From Aquificaceae bacterium (lineage in GTDB: Bacteria > Aquificota > Aquificia > Aquificales > Aquificaceae), in NCBI GenBank assembly GCA_025057455.1, contig JANWWY010000004.1, positions 1 to 64,000 on the forward strand: 64,000 nt of DNA, given 5' to 3'. The position numbers and the translations under genes were made by a program. Below the pieces are notes generated by a model. That model made no database searches. It was not told the origin of the DNA and saw only the letters and a list, made by a program, of their open reading frames with translations. Below are positions 45,854-55,302 of this stretch, piece after piece. The first letter of the stretch is position 1. The number at the start of each line of letters is the position of its first letter.

Positions 45854-46978
45854 TTAGGGAGGGGGTAGGCTTTTTAGTGCTTCTAGAAGGAGCTGTATGT
45901 CTTCTTCTGAGTAATTTAGGCTTGCGGTCAACCTAAGCCTGGCTTGACCTTTTGGAACCGTAGGATATCTTATGGCTTGAAGCAGTATTCCCTTTTGAAG
46001 AAGATAGTCCCTTATACTTATAGCTTTAGACTCATCATAAACCATGATAGGTATTATGGGTGTGCGGTTGTAAAGAACTTGCAGGTTTACAGCCTTCAGA
46101 CCCTCATATAGTCTCTCGCTCGTGGTTTTTAGCTTTTCAAGCCTCCAATTTTCCGCTTGTATTATCTCTAAGGCTTTTATCGCTCCTGCGCATACCGCTG
46201 GAGGTAAGGACGTGGAAAATATTAGACTTCTTGCTCTGTTTATTAAATACTCGCACAGAACCTTTGAGCCACACACAAAGGCTCCATAAGAGCCTATAGC
46301 CTTGGAAAGAGTGCCCATTAACACAAGGAAGTCTTCCCAGGATTCTTCAAAGGCTTCAAGCCCACCCCTTCCATACTTACCTAAAACCCCCGTTGCATGG
46401 GCTTCGTCGAGGTATAGCATACAGTCATACTCTTTGCACAGCTTTTTAAGCTTAGAAATGTCTGCCACATCCCCATCCATGCTAAAAACGGTATCGCTCA
46501 CCACCAAACACTTTTTGTAGTTTTCACGGTTTTTCCTGAGGAGCTCTTCGAGGTTTTGGTAGTCCCTGTGTTTGTAGACGAAAACCTTTGCCTTTGACAA
46601 CCTGCAGGCGTCTACTATGCTAGCGTGGTTTAGCTGGTCGCTAAAGGCCGCATCACCATCCCCCACAAGGGACTGAATGGTACCAAGATTGGCAAGATAA
46701 CCAGAGCCAAAAAGCACACAGCACTCCACTCTCTTAAAGTCAGCCAATTTCTCTTCAAGCTCCTTATGGTAGAACGTGTAACCAGAAACAAGGGCGGAAG
46801 CACCAGAGCCAAGCCCGTATTCTCTAAGAGCCCTTATAGAAGCCTCTAAAACTTCTGGATGTTTCTTCAGTCCAAGGTAGTCGTTGGAACAAAAGTCCTT
46901 TAGCCCTTCCCTCAAAAACCTTGTGCGATAGAGGTACTGCTCTTTCAGAAAGTCAAGCTCCTTTCTTAGCCAATCCAT
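45854..46978 (-). CDS. bioF: 8-amino-7-oxononanoate synthase-like aminotransferase
   Basis: CSNDYLGLKKHPEV, DQLNHASIVDACRLSKA, LYLDEAHATGVLGKYGRGG, MGTLSKAIGSYGAF. Confidence 0.88.
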   Translation of the reverse strand: MDWLRKELDFLKEQYLYRTRFLREGLKDFCSNDYLGLKKHPEVLEASIRALREYGLGSGASALVSGYTFYHKELEEKLADFKRVECCVLFGSGYLANLGTIQSLVGDGDAAFSDQLNHASIVDACRLSKAKVFVYKHRDYQNLEELLRKNRENYKKCLVVSDTVFSMDGDVADISKLKKLCKEYDCMLYLDEAHATGVLGKYGRGGLEAFEESWEDFLVLMGTLSKAIGSYGAFVCGSKVLCEYLINRARSLIFSTSLPPAVCAGAIKALEIIQAENWRLEKLKTTSERLYEGLKAVNLQVLYNRTPIIPIMVYDESKAISIRDYLLQKGILLQAIRYPTVPKGQARLRLTASLNYSEEDIQLLLEALKSLPPP

Positions 46979-47024
46979 TGATGTGCCTTACACCCTAACG
47001 CTTCATCCCAACTATATTATAGGA

Positions 47025-49586
47025 CTACTTTTCAGGCTCGCATATGTACTCCATGTCCATTGGTGGTTTCGATGTAGGCTTTTTCTTGACGCTTTTTGGT
47101 TTTTGGGCTACTACATTCTTGCTTGCTGGTTTATTTTCTACATTGGGTTTCTGTTGGAAGTTTTCTTTCCTTTTAACTGTTTTGCCACCAACAGGCTTGG
47201 CGGTTTGTGTTGTTTTTTGCTTTGGTCTCCAGTAGCATCTTTGTTTTGTCTCGGGCAGTATTTGTACTGTGCCATCCTTTTCTACAATCTGTAGCCCACC
47301 ACCGGTGGGTGTTGACGAACCTAAAGTGGCTCCAGCACCACCCTGCGAGGGCAATGGTGTAGGCATAAGTCCAACACCTGCACCCACACCTCCAGAGCTA
47401 CCGGAGGATGGGTTTGCTCCTGAGCCTGTTGGTTGTGTATTCTGTCCTCCATCCCCTTCCGCCATCTTCGGACAATTTTCTGGTTGGGAAAGTTCCACTT
47501 CTGCATTGGGTGGGCTTTCAATGCCTGCAACGGCAACTGTATTCTTTATAGGTCCCTGACCACAGCTGTGCTTACTCTTGAAGCAAAACTCCAAGGGCGA
47601 GGCATGGTAGTATGCTCTTACTTCAAAATTCTGAAGGTTTGCGCCCGTTGCAAGGGTGTATGCTACCTCTACCTTTATGGGTTGTCCGTTTGTCTGACTT
47701 GCTATACTGGATAAGCTTATGATGGTGCTGTTGTTGGCTATACAGTCGTACGTTAGCAGTGTGTTGTTGGAGACGTCTTTGACCTTTATTTCCAGCTTGT
47801 TAAAGTCAGAGAGGCTGGCATTTATAACCTCCAACCTTAGCCAAAGAAAAGGCCTTGGTCCACTACAGTAATCCCAAGGCTTGAAAACCTGCTCAATTTT
47901 ACCATCTTTGTAATCGCATCTGCGTGCAAAGCCTTGCTTATCCGGAGGTTTAGTAGGGTCAAAATACCACATGGCGGGAGCATTATCCCCAAGCACCCAT
48001 ATACATCCCCCGTCGTCTACATTGGTGGTGTAATCCCTCGGGTTACCATTTGACCCATGCGTCCAGCTTTTGTATTCCCATGTGGGCATGCAGGGCGCCC
48101 CAGTAACCCAATCCCAACATAGAACTCTACCAGGGTTGAAACTCCCAGCCTGATACATAAAATCTGTAGAGTAGGTCCTTGAACCAATCGTAACCTCAGA
48201 ACCAAGTCCAGTATTGAGATTTAGAGTACCAAAAAGGGTAGGCGGTGATGCGGGTAAGCCGTTAGAGAGGTTAAAACAATACTGTGAAAACTGATTCAAT
48301 CTTGTGCAAACATACTTTGGACTCATGGTGTTGTCGTAGTATATGAAAGAAGACCATACCCTAGGGTAGGTCATAGTTAAAGTGTGTGTTTGGGAGGATA
48401 CGGTCCACCCTGCGCAGGCGGATTTTGCACCTGCGTCATAACAAAAAGCTCTTATGGTTTTTGGAACTGCGTTTGCGTGGCTGTCGGTTATAAAGTATAA
48501 CTTGTTGCCCACCACCTCTCCAAAAATCCCAGGTCCTACGCTCATGGGCGGTACTAAACTTACACCCACTGCGTTTGGGTCTGTAAATGAAGCAAGGGGA
48601 AAGCTAAAGCCCGTGTAGTAGGAGCTAAGCCCTGTGCAAAAATTTGCAGGATTTGTCGCACTTAAGCAGTATAGCTTCAGGTCACCACCCACCATGTAAA
48701 ACTCGTTGCCCACCTTCCATGGTCCCTTTACATAAGACCAGGTTTTTGTTGGGTTTGTTCCAAGCTTGTAAAATCCACATTCCGTGTCGGTTTCAAGGTT
48801 ATAGCACCCAAGACCGAACTCCATATCGCTCCCAGTAACCGCGTAGTAAAGCCTCCCAGTGCCATCAATAAAATACTCTTCGTCGTACATGCCTGAAGAG
48901 GAGAACTTGCCTGAGTTATCGCCCTTGGGAAGAAGTTTTGGAAAACCAGGACAGTAGTTGCCCGTTGCGGTGTCTACACACTTGAAGATGGTGCCCGTGT
49001 TTGTATTGGCACCCATTGGCTCATGGTGATTTATGAAGTATATTCTAAGCTTTCCGCCCGAGGACATGTGTCTGTATGGGATGGCTCTGTATCCGTCTCC
49101 ACCGCCAGTCACATTAAAGCTGGAAGCCACAGAAGTATTTATGTTTATACTCATGTAGCCATTTACGGGTGGTGCGCTACCAGTCCATGTGGCTATAGTG
49201 TTTGTTGAATTCAAAGCACCGCTCCATCCAAAGGGTTGCTGTAGAGAACCAGGTACTACGGTGTTTATTGGACCCTCTGTTATGGTGATGCCGTTTTGCA
49301 CTGCGTTTGTGTTGTTGGCATAGTAAACTACCCAATCCACTACGTATGTATTACCGCTCTGCGATATATTAAGGGGCTTTTTTTCAAGGGTTGGATACTT
49401 GGGAAGTTCTCCCCTCTCAGTTAATTTTTTGATTATAGCCGGTATAAGCATAAAGGGTATTATTATGGAAGGTCCTACCTTGATACCTCCTCCCTCACCC
49501 TGGGGTGCCGGCCTGCCCTCCTGAGAGAAAGAAGTGCTTACAAAAAGGAAGGGTAGTATTAATAAAGTCGTTGCTTTTCTAAACAT
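47025..49586 (-). CDS. Large exported Cys-rich repeat protein (possible disulfide-bonded propeller)
   Basis: Signal peptide MFRKATTLLILPFLFVSTSFS; 21 Cys, including six C-x(8-9)-C modules; basic C-terminus. ATG 49586 preceded by GAGGAGG. Confidence 0.75.
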   Translation of the reverse strand: MFRKATTLLILPFLFVSTSFSQEGRPAPQGEGGGIKVGPSIIIPFMLIPAIIKKLTERGELPKYPTLEKKPLNISQSGNTYVVDWVVYYANNTNAVQNGITITEGPINTVVPGSLQQPFGWSGALNSTNTIATWTGSAPPVNGYMSININTSVASSFNVTGGGDGYRAIPYRHMSSGGKLRIYFINHHEPMGANTNTGTIFKCVDTATGNYCPGFPKLLPKGDNSGKFSSSGMYDEEYFIDGTGRLYYAVTGSDMEFGLGCYNLETDTECGFYKLGTNPTKTWSYVKGPWKVGNEFYMVGGDLKLYCLSATNPANFCTGLSSYYTGFSFPLASFTDPNAVGVSLVPPMSVGPGIFGEVVGNKLYFITDSHANAVPKTIRAFCYDAGAKSACAGWTVSSQTHTLTMTYPRVWSSFIYYDNTMSPKYVCTRLNQFSQYCFNLSNGLPASPPTLFGTLNLNTGLGSEVTIGSRTYSTDFMYQAGSFNPGRVLCWDWVTGAPCMPTWEYKSWTHGSNGNPRDYTTNVDDGGCIWVLGDNAPAMWYFDPTKPPDKQGFARRCDYKDGKIEQVFKPWDYCSGPRPFLWLRLEVINASLSDFNKLEIKVKDVSNNTLLTYDCIANNSTIISLSSIASQTNGQPIKVEVAYTLATGANLQNFEVRAYYHASPLEFCFKSKHSCGQGPIKNTVAVAGIESPPNAEVELSQPENCPKMAEGDGGQNTQPTGSGANPSSGSSGGVGAGVGLMPTPLPSQGGAGATLGSSTPTGGGLQIVEKDGTVQILPETKQRCYWRPKQKTTQTAKPVGGKTVKRKENFQQKPNVENKPASKNVVAQKPKSVKKKPTSKPPMDMEYICEPEK

Positions 49587-49665
49587 GATAAGCCTCCTCT
49601 CCCCCAGCAACTGGAACTTTCCTGTTAACTAGAGGACCTAATTGATTAGCCCTTCCAATTTATGG

Positions 49666-50409
49666 CTAATTTACCAGTTTGTCAAGGTCTTCTTCTGTAG
49701 GCAATCCAGAATGCATCCTGCCGTTCATACCTATGAAGGTGGGAGTTCCACTAATCCCCAGTTTATTCATAAGTTCAAGGTTTGACTGTATCGCCTTCTT
49801 GCCGTTTTCACATTGATTGTTTGAGGTGTAGCCCTCTGTGTACTCTTTAAAACCCTTTTTATCACAGACCATTGCCACAGACTTGCCAAAAGCCTCTGGA
49901 TGTATTGGCAGAGGGTAAAGGATTAGCCTAACTTGGACGCCCTTTTTCTTTGACCACTCTTCCACTATAGGGTTGCTCCTTTTGCAAAAGGGACAGTCTG
50001 GGTCTGTTATAAAGTATACGTATTTACTACCTTCTCCTAACCTTATGTTTACATGCTTTTCAAGCTCTTTTAGTTGTTCTGCGGAGACCTTCATGAATTC
50101 TTGCTGTCGGTCCCTGGTTACGTTTTTCTTATCCTTTAGACTTATAAGATTCCCAGCGAGCAAATACTGACCTTGGCTATCCATGTAAAACACAAGGGGT
50201 TGTGCGCCCACCTTTACTACCACCTCACACAACCCCTTAATATTCTGAAGCTGGGAAACAGACTCAACGGTAAAATCCTGAGGAATAAGGTCTTTTACCG
50301 ATGTCTTAACCTGTTCCTTCGTAGGACACTTGGCGGAGCCTTGACCGCATGCGCCCACAAGAAATGTTGTTGCAACCACAAAGGATAAAAGACTTAACCT
50401 TTTTAACAT
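49666..50409 (-). CDS. DsbC/DsbG-like thiol:disulfide interchange lipoprotein
   Basis: Lipobox LVGACG; YVYFITDPDCPFCKRSNP; cis-Pro GTPTFIGMNGRMHSGLP. Confidence 0.87.
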   Translation of the reverse strand: MLKRLSLLSFVVATTFLVGACGQGSAKCPTKEQVKTSVKDLIPQDFTVESVSQLQNIKGLCEVVVKVGAQPLVFYMDSQGQYLLAGNLISLKDKKNVTRDRQQEFMKVSAEQLKELEKHVNIRLGEGSKYVYFITDPDCPFCKRSNPIVEEWSKKKGVQVRLILYPLPIHPEAFGKSVAMVCDKKGFKEYTEGYTSNNQCENGKKAIQSNLELMNKLGISGTPTFIGMNGRMHSGLPTEEDLDKLVN

Positions 50410-50410
50410 T

Positions 50411-50938
50411 CTAACCTCCTGTCCATAAATTATAAGGTACAAACCCTATGTTTTCAAGCAACTTTTCTACCAAAACCTCAGGCTTCAAAGTGGCATCAAG
50501 AACAAGGTGGGCTCTTTGGTAAACTTCAGCCCTATCCTTGAAAAGCTTTAAAAGCTCTTCTTTACTTCTTTTTAAGAGGGGCCTTGATGGGTCATTACCA
50601 CATCTTTTAAGGAAGGATTGGAAGTCTAAGTTTAACCAAACTACCAGACCCGAGCCCTTCATAACATCCATGGCTAAGAGATTTGCCCCCAGACCACCCC
50701 CTGTGCTTATCACAAGATTTTTTTCCTTTGCCAACCTACTTAGAACTTCCAGCTCTAACCTTCTAAAGTAATCTTCGCCCCTTTTCTCAAAAATTTCGGG
50801 AATAGACGCGCCTTCTAACCTCTCAATTTCCTCGTCTGTGTCCACAAATTTCCACCCAAGCCTCTCAGACAAAAGCCTGCCAAGGGTGCTTTTACCACTG
50901 CACATAAAACCTACAAGAAAAATCCTTTCAAAGTTCAT
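50411..50938 (-). CDS. aroK: Shikimate kinase
   Basis: GFMCSGKSTLGRLLSERLGWKFVDTDEEIE, GEDYFRRLE, STGGG. Confidence 0.94.
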   Translation of the reverse strand: MNFERIFLVGFMCSGKSTLGRLLSERLGWKFVDTDEEIERLEGASIPEIFEKRGEDYFRRLELEVLSRLAKEKNLVISTGGGLGANLLAMDVMKGSGLVVWLNLDFQSFLKRCGNDPSRPLLKRSKEELLKLFKDRAEVYQRAHLVLDATLKPEVLVEKLLENIGFVPYNLWTGG

Positions 50939-51686
50939 GCCTTACAAAGAGCAAACCAAGGATTGATAATACCATACCCGTTATGGCTCCGTAGGAAAAG
51001 CTCCTGGGTTTAATCCTTCTAAGTAGGTTGAGGTGAACAAGAAGAGCGTAATAGACCCACAAGAAAAGCACGTATATGAGTTTTGGGTCGTTTATCCAGT
51101 GTTTCCCAAAAAAGCTCCTGCTCCACAAACTTCCAAAGACAAGGGTTAGGGTAAAGAATATAAAACTCATGCCTATGGAGAACCTTTCCGCAGACCTCAG
51201 TATGTTTAGAGGCAGAAAAAAACTCTGAAGTGTCTTGTGTTTGAGCTTGCTTTCTAAAAAAAGCCTAAGAAGGGAAGAGAATCCCCCAAAAAGGGCAAAG
51301 GCATAGGAAAAAAGGGCAAAGGTTACATGAAGAGAGTATAATGTGCTTCTATAGGGTGACGGTTCTGCAGGTATTAAAAGCAAAGTCCACAAAACACCCA
51401 ACATAGCAAAAAGAACTAAAAATCTCCTTATATAGTCCAGCTTCAAAGATAGAAGGGTAAGAAAGAAAAGCATACCATTTCCTAAGAGGGAATAAAAGCC
51501 GTAAACATCTGCAAAGGGGAAGCTTTTTACCTCTATGCCTAACCTTATCACGTAGGTTATGTAAACAAGGAAGGCGAGCATCATAAGAAATGTAGTTAGC
51601 CTTTTAAGAGAACCTAAAAGGTAAGATAGAAGGGAAAGGACAAAAACAAGAAAATAGAGACCTATACTTAGGTAAACTAAGAACAT
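50928..51686 (-). CDS. CcsA/HemX-like cytochrome c assembly membrane protein
   Basis: Eight-TM-like pattern; LHVTFALFSYAFALFGG; WSRSFFGKHWINDPKLIY in the WWD position. Confidence 0.8.
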   Translation of the reverse strand: MFLVYLSIGLYFLVFVLSLLSYLLGSLKRLTTFLMMLAFLVYITYVIRLGIEVKSFPFADVYGFYSLLGNGMLFFLTLLSLKLDYIRRFLVLFAMLGVLWTLLLIPAEPSPYRSTLYSLHVTFALFSYAFALFGGFSSLLRLFLESKLKHKTLQSFFLPLNILRSAERFSIGMSFIFFTLTLVFGSLWSRSFFGKHWINDPKLIYVLFLWVYYALLVHLNLLRRIKPRSFSYGAITGMVLSILGLLFVRHEL

Positions 51687-51687
51687 G

Positions 51688-51693
51688 TATGAT
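51688..51693 (+). promoter_or_regulatory. Candidate -10 box (TATGAT), 8 nt from acpS ATG
   Basis: TATGAT-agtttatc-ATG within a 15-bp divergent intergenic space; no Shine-Dalgarno. Confidence 0.4.
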
Positions 51694-51701
51694 AGTTTAT
51701 C

Positions 51702-52055
51702 ATGGTAGGTATTGACATAGTGAAAAACGACAGGATTAAAGAAGCGGTTGAGAGGTTTGGAGAAAGGTTTTTAAAGAGGGTATATACGGAGGATGAGCTC
51801 CTTTATTGCAGAAGTCAGAAAGCCTTCTACCAATGTCTTTCAGCAAGATGGGCTTGCAAGGAAGCGGTGCTAAAGGCTTTTTATCAGTCTTACGGTGTTC
51901 TTCTCAAATTCTCCGAGATAGAGGTTCTCGGTGATAGGGGTAAGCCTGCGAGGGTAAGAATACACAGAGAGGGTTTTGGAGATGTAAAGATAATCGTATC
52001 CCTATCCCACGAAAAGGATTTTTCTGTAGCTGTGGCCTATGTGCTAAGAGAGTAA
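51702..52055 (+). CDS. acpS: Holo-[acyl-carrier-protein] synthase
   Basis: GIDIVKNDRIKEAVERFGERFLKRVYTEDEL, LSARWACKEAVLKAF. Confidence 0.93.
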   Translation: MVGIDIVKNDRIKEAVERFGERFLKRVYTEDELLYCRSQKAFYQCLSARWACKEAVLKAFYQSYGVLLKFSEIEVLGDRGKPARVRIHREGFGDVKIIVSLSHEKDFSVAVAYVLRE

Positions 52056-52180
52056 TAAATATATATCTCTTTGTAAGCTTTTAGCTTATCCTCACGTGGT
52101 TTATACTCCCACCTTATTGAAAAATAGCAGGGCGAGGTGTTATTGATGACTGTAGTGTATATACCAGCCTTTCCTTCACG

Positions 52181-52969
52181 CTAAAGTATACTCCACATGT
52201 GGTTTAAAGGTCCGTGCCCTTTGCCTAGAGGCAGGGAGTGCTCTATGGCTTTCTGTAGGTATTCCTTTGCCATCTTTGCAGACTCTTTTAGGCTGTAGCC
52301 CTTGGCTAAGTAGGCGGTTATAGCCGAAGAAAAGGTGCATCCTGTGCCGTGAGTATTCTTGGTTTTTACATATTTTCCCCTTAAGTATTCAAAGCTCTGC
52401 CCATCGTAGAGAACATCTATCATATCCTTATCCTCTCTATGCCCACCCTTTACGATTACCGCAGAACATCCGTAAGAGTATATAACCTTGCATGCCTTTT
52501 CCATGTCTTCTAAGGTCTTTATCTCAAAACCGCACATTTCCTGAGCTTCTGGTATGTTGGGCGTTACTAACATGGCAAGGGGTAGAAGTTCTTTAAAAAG
52601 AGCTTCTCTGGCAGATTCCTTAAGCAATGGGTCTCCAGACTTTGCCACCATAACTGGGTCAAGCACAAATTTTTCCAGCCTAAACTCCCTTATTGCCTTT
52701 GCGACAGCCATTATAATGCCTTCGTTGGAAAGCATGCCAGTTTTACAGGCGTCCACACCTATATCCTCGACGACCACCCTTATCTGGTCGTAGACTATAT
52801 GGGGTGGCATGTCAACCACACCGTATACGCCGAGGGTATTTTGAACGGTCACGGAGGTTATGGCACTCATCCCGTATACGCCCAGCACGGTAAAGGTTTT
52901 TAGGTCTGCCTGCACACCAGCACCACCACCGCTGTCAGAACCTGCTATGGTAAGGGCTCTTGGTACCAT
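52181..52969 (-). CDS. thiD: Hydroxymethylpyrimidine (phosphate) kinase
   Basis: [53 protein letters not shown]. Confidence 0.95.
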   Translation of the reverse strand: MVPRALTIAGSDSGGGAGVQADLKTFTVLGVYGMSAITSVTVQNTLGVYGVVDMPPHIVYDQIRVVVEDIGVDACKTGMLSNEGIIMAVAKAIREFRLEKFVLDPVMVAKSGDPLLKESAREALFKELLPLAMLVTPNIPEAQEMCGFEIKTLEDMEKACKVIYSYGCSAVIVKGGHREDKDMIDVLYDGQSFEYLRGKYVKTKNTHGTGCTFSSAITAYLAKGYSLKESAKMAKEYLQKAIEHSLPLGKGHGPLNHMWSIL

Positions 52970-55302
52970 CAGAAGAACACTCCCAACACAAAGTGTATTC
53001 TGCTCCTTGATGTATCCCCGGGAACCTTTTTAGTCTTTATAGCCCAGTCCAGCTTTATGGGTGCAAAGGGCGTAATAAACCTAAGACCAACACCGTATCC
53101 ACCTCTTAAATTCTGGACTTTAAGCTCGTCCCATTGGTCAAAGCCAAGACCCGTATCGTAAAAAACCGCACCGTAGAGTATGTTTTTATAGAGAGGATAG
53201 TTTGCCTCTATAGAAAATAAAGCTTGCCCTTTTGAGCCTATTGGTTCTTTTGTGTTGGGGTCAAGGGGTCCAGCATAGCCGTACTTGTAGCCCCTTACAG
53301 TAAAATCTCCACCCACAAAAAACCTCTCATCCAAAGAGACTCTTCTGCCCCCATAAGGCTCTACGAGTCCAAGCACACCCTTAAAAGAGAGAATTAACCC
53401 CGTATCCAACCATGTATCCTTGAAAAACTTCTGGTAGGATAGGTTTATTTTGTTGTATTTTTCATCCCCTCCGAGAATAGGCACAGCCAAGGAGTAGCTT
53501 AGCTCGGTAAGAGAGCCACCAGATGGGAAAAGGTAGTTATCTCTTGTGTCTCTTGTAATGCTAAAGGTCAGTTTTCTTAGCTGTCTTGTGCCAGCTTCCT
53601 CTTTAATTAGGTTTGACGCATCGGGTGATATGTCCCTGTAGCGGACTCTCTGAACGCTCACACCGGCACCCACCCTCCAAAACTCCGCAAACTCTCTGGA
53701 AAATACAAAATCCGCACCCGTTCTTTCTACGGTGTAGGTGGTGTATTCTATTCTTCTATCGTATAGAGAGCCTGTTAGGTCTATAGGTCTTCTGAGAAAC
53801 CATTTTTTCGTGTAGGATATGGAGTTATCCCGGTATTTGCTTCCGTATGAAAGGGATATGCCCGCTATGTCTCCTGTACCTCTGAAGTTTCCTTTACGCA
53901 GGGATATGAAACCAGAAATACCAGTTACCTGATTGTAGCCGAGCCCTATGGAGAACTGTCCTGTGAACCTCTCTCTAACTTTTGCTACAAAGTCCCAGTT
54001 TTTGCCTTCCGATGGAAAGGGTTCTATGGATACATCCTGATAGTAACCCAAGTTGAAGATTCTCGTCCTTGACCTTTCTATTTCTCTCTGATTTGCCAGC
54101 TCTCCCTCCTGAAACCTAAGCTCCCTCCTTATGACGTAATCCCTTGATTCGTAGTTTCCTTGCACTTCAATCCTACTTACGTACACAGGTTGACCTTCTT
54201 CTATTTGGAGCAAAAGGCTTACCCCCTTGCCTTCCCTATCTAAGCTTTCCTTTTCCTCCACAGAGGCACCCAAGAAGCCTATCTCTGAATACTTTCTCCT
54301 TATGTTTGCCTTTATCCTTTCTACAACTTCCCTTCTGTAAAAGCCTTTTCTGTTCTTTTTGAACGCATCCCCTACGAGCTCACCGTAGGCAAACAGGGTG
54401 TTTCCTTCTATTCTCAACTCCGTCAACTTGTAGCGAGGACCCTCTTCTATCTTTATCGTAATGTCATACCTATTTCCATCCCTTTTGACCGAGTAATCCG
54501 CCTTTACCTCAAGGAAGCCTTCAGACTTATAAAAATCCACTATTTTCTTCACATCCTCTTTGAGCATATCCTCGCTGAAAGGTGGCTTAAACCTTAAGGT
54601 TACTACACTTGGAGGCTTTGTCTCCATAAGTCCTAAGAGTTTACCTTTGCTGAAGCTTTTGTTGCCTATAAAACTTATGCTACCCACAAACTCTGGCTGA
54701 CCCTCCACTATGGTGTAAACAACCTTGGAAGCACCTTTTTTGGGAACAAGTTCGTAGCTCACTTGTACCTTAGGATAGCCTTCTTTTGCGTAAGCTTCTA
54801 TAATCTTCCTTCCTATGAATTCCAGTTCCTCACGGGTAAGAACTCTACCGAGCCTTAGTCTTCTCTGGATTTCTATCCTTTCCTCTATGGCTGGAGCGGA
54901 AGTAATCCCCTTGGTAAGCTCCTCTGGGTCAATTTTCCCCACTTCAGCTTCTATGCCTATTTTTTTCTCCAGCTCGTCGGATTTTATCTTTCTGTTGCCA
55001 ACAAATTCAATCTTGTATATAACGGGAAGGTCTTTTACCTTGTACGTGAGATTCACCTGCTCCCCTACCCTCTCCTCGTAAACTTCCACCTCATCAAAAA
55101 AGCCCGTTCTGTACATACGCCTTATGCTTTCCCTTACCAAGTCTGGACTGTACAGGCTACCCTGCCTTAGGTTTATAAGCCCAAGAATGACCTCCTCTGG
55201 GACAAACCTTGCGCCTTCTACCCTTATTTGACCTATTACCTGAGCAAAGGAGAAGCTAACAGATAAGAGCAGTAGTACAAAAAGCCTATACAATAACCAC
55301 AT
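52969..55302 (-). CDS. bamA: Outer membrane assembly factor BamA
   Basis: POTRA repeats and C-terminal barrel with [49 protein letters not shown]. Confidence 0.93.
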   Translation of the reverse strand: MWLLYRLFVLLLLSVSFSFAQVIGQIRVEGARFVPEEVILGLINLRQGSLYSPDLVRESIRRMYRTGFFDEVEVYEERVGEQVNLTYKVKDLPVIYKIEFVGNRKIKSDELEKKIGIEAEVGKIDPEELTKGITSAPAIEERIEIQRRLRLGRVLTREELEFIGRKIIEAYAKEGYPKVQVSYELVPKKGASKVVYTIVEGQPEFVGSISFIGNKSFSKGKLLGLMETKPPSVVTLRFKPPFSEDMLKEDVKKIVDFYKSEGFLEVKADYSVKRDGNRYDITIKIEEGPRYKLTELRIEGNTLFAYGELVGDAFKKNRKGFYRREVVERIKANIRRKYSEIGFLGASVEEKESLDREGKGVSLLLQIEEGQPVYVSRIEVQGNYESRDYVIRRELRFQEGELANQREIERSRTRIFNLGYYQDVSIEPFPSEGKNWDFVAKVRERFTGQFSIGLGYNQVTGISGFISLRKGNFRGTGDIAGISLSYGSKYRDNSISYTKKWFLRRPIDLTGSLYDRRIEYTTYTVERTGADFVFSREFAEFWRVGAGVSVQRVRYRDISPDASNLIKEEAGTRQLRKLTFSITRDTRDNYLFPSGGSLTELSYSLAVPILGGDEKYNKINLSYQKFFKDTWLDTGLILSFKGVLGLVEPYGGRRVSLDERFFVGGDFTVRGYKYGYAGPLDPNTKEPIGSKGQALFSIEANYPLYKNILYGAVFYDTGLGFDQWDELKVQNLRGGYGVGLRFITPFAPIKLDWAIKTKKVPGDTSRSRIHFVLGVFF

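Noticed and set aside
47269-47559. Plus-strand ORFs antisense to the Cys-rich protein
   Set aside because: Shadow of the Gly/Pro/Ser linker on the minus strand; no start-site or family support.
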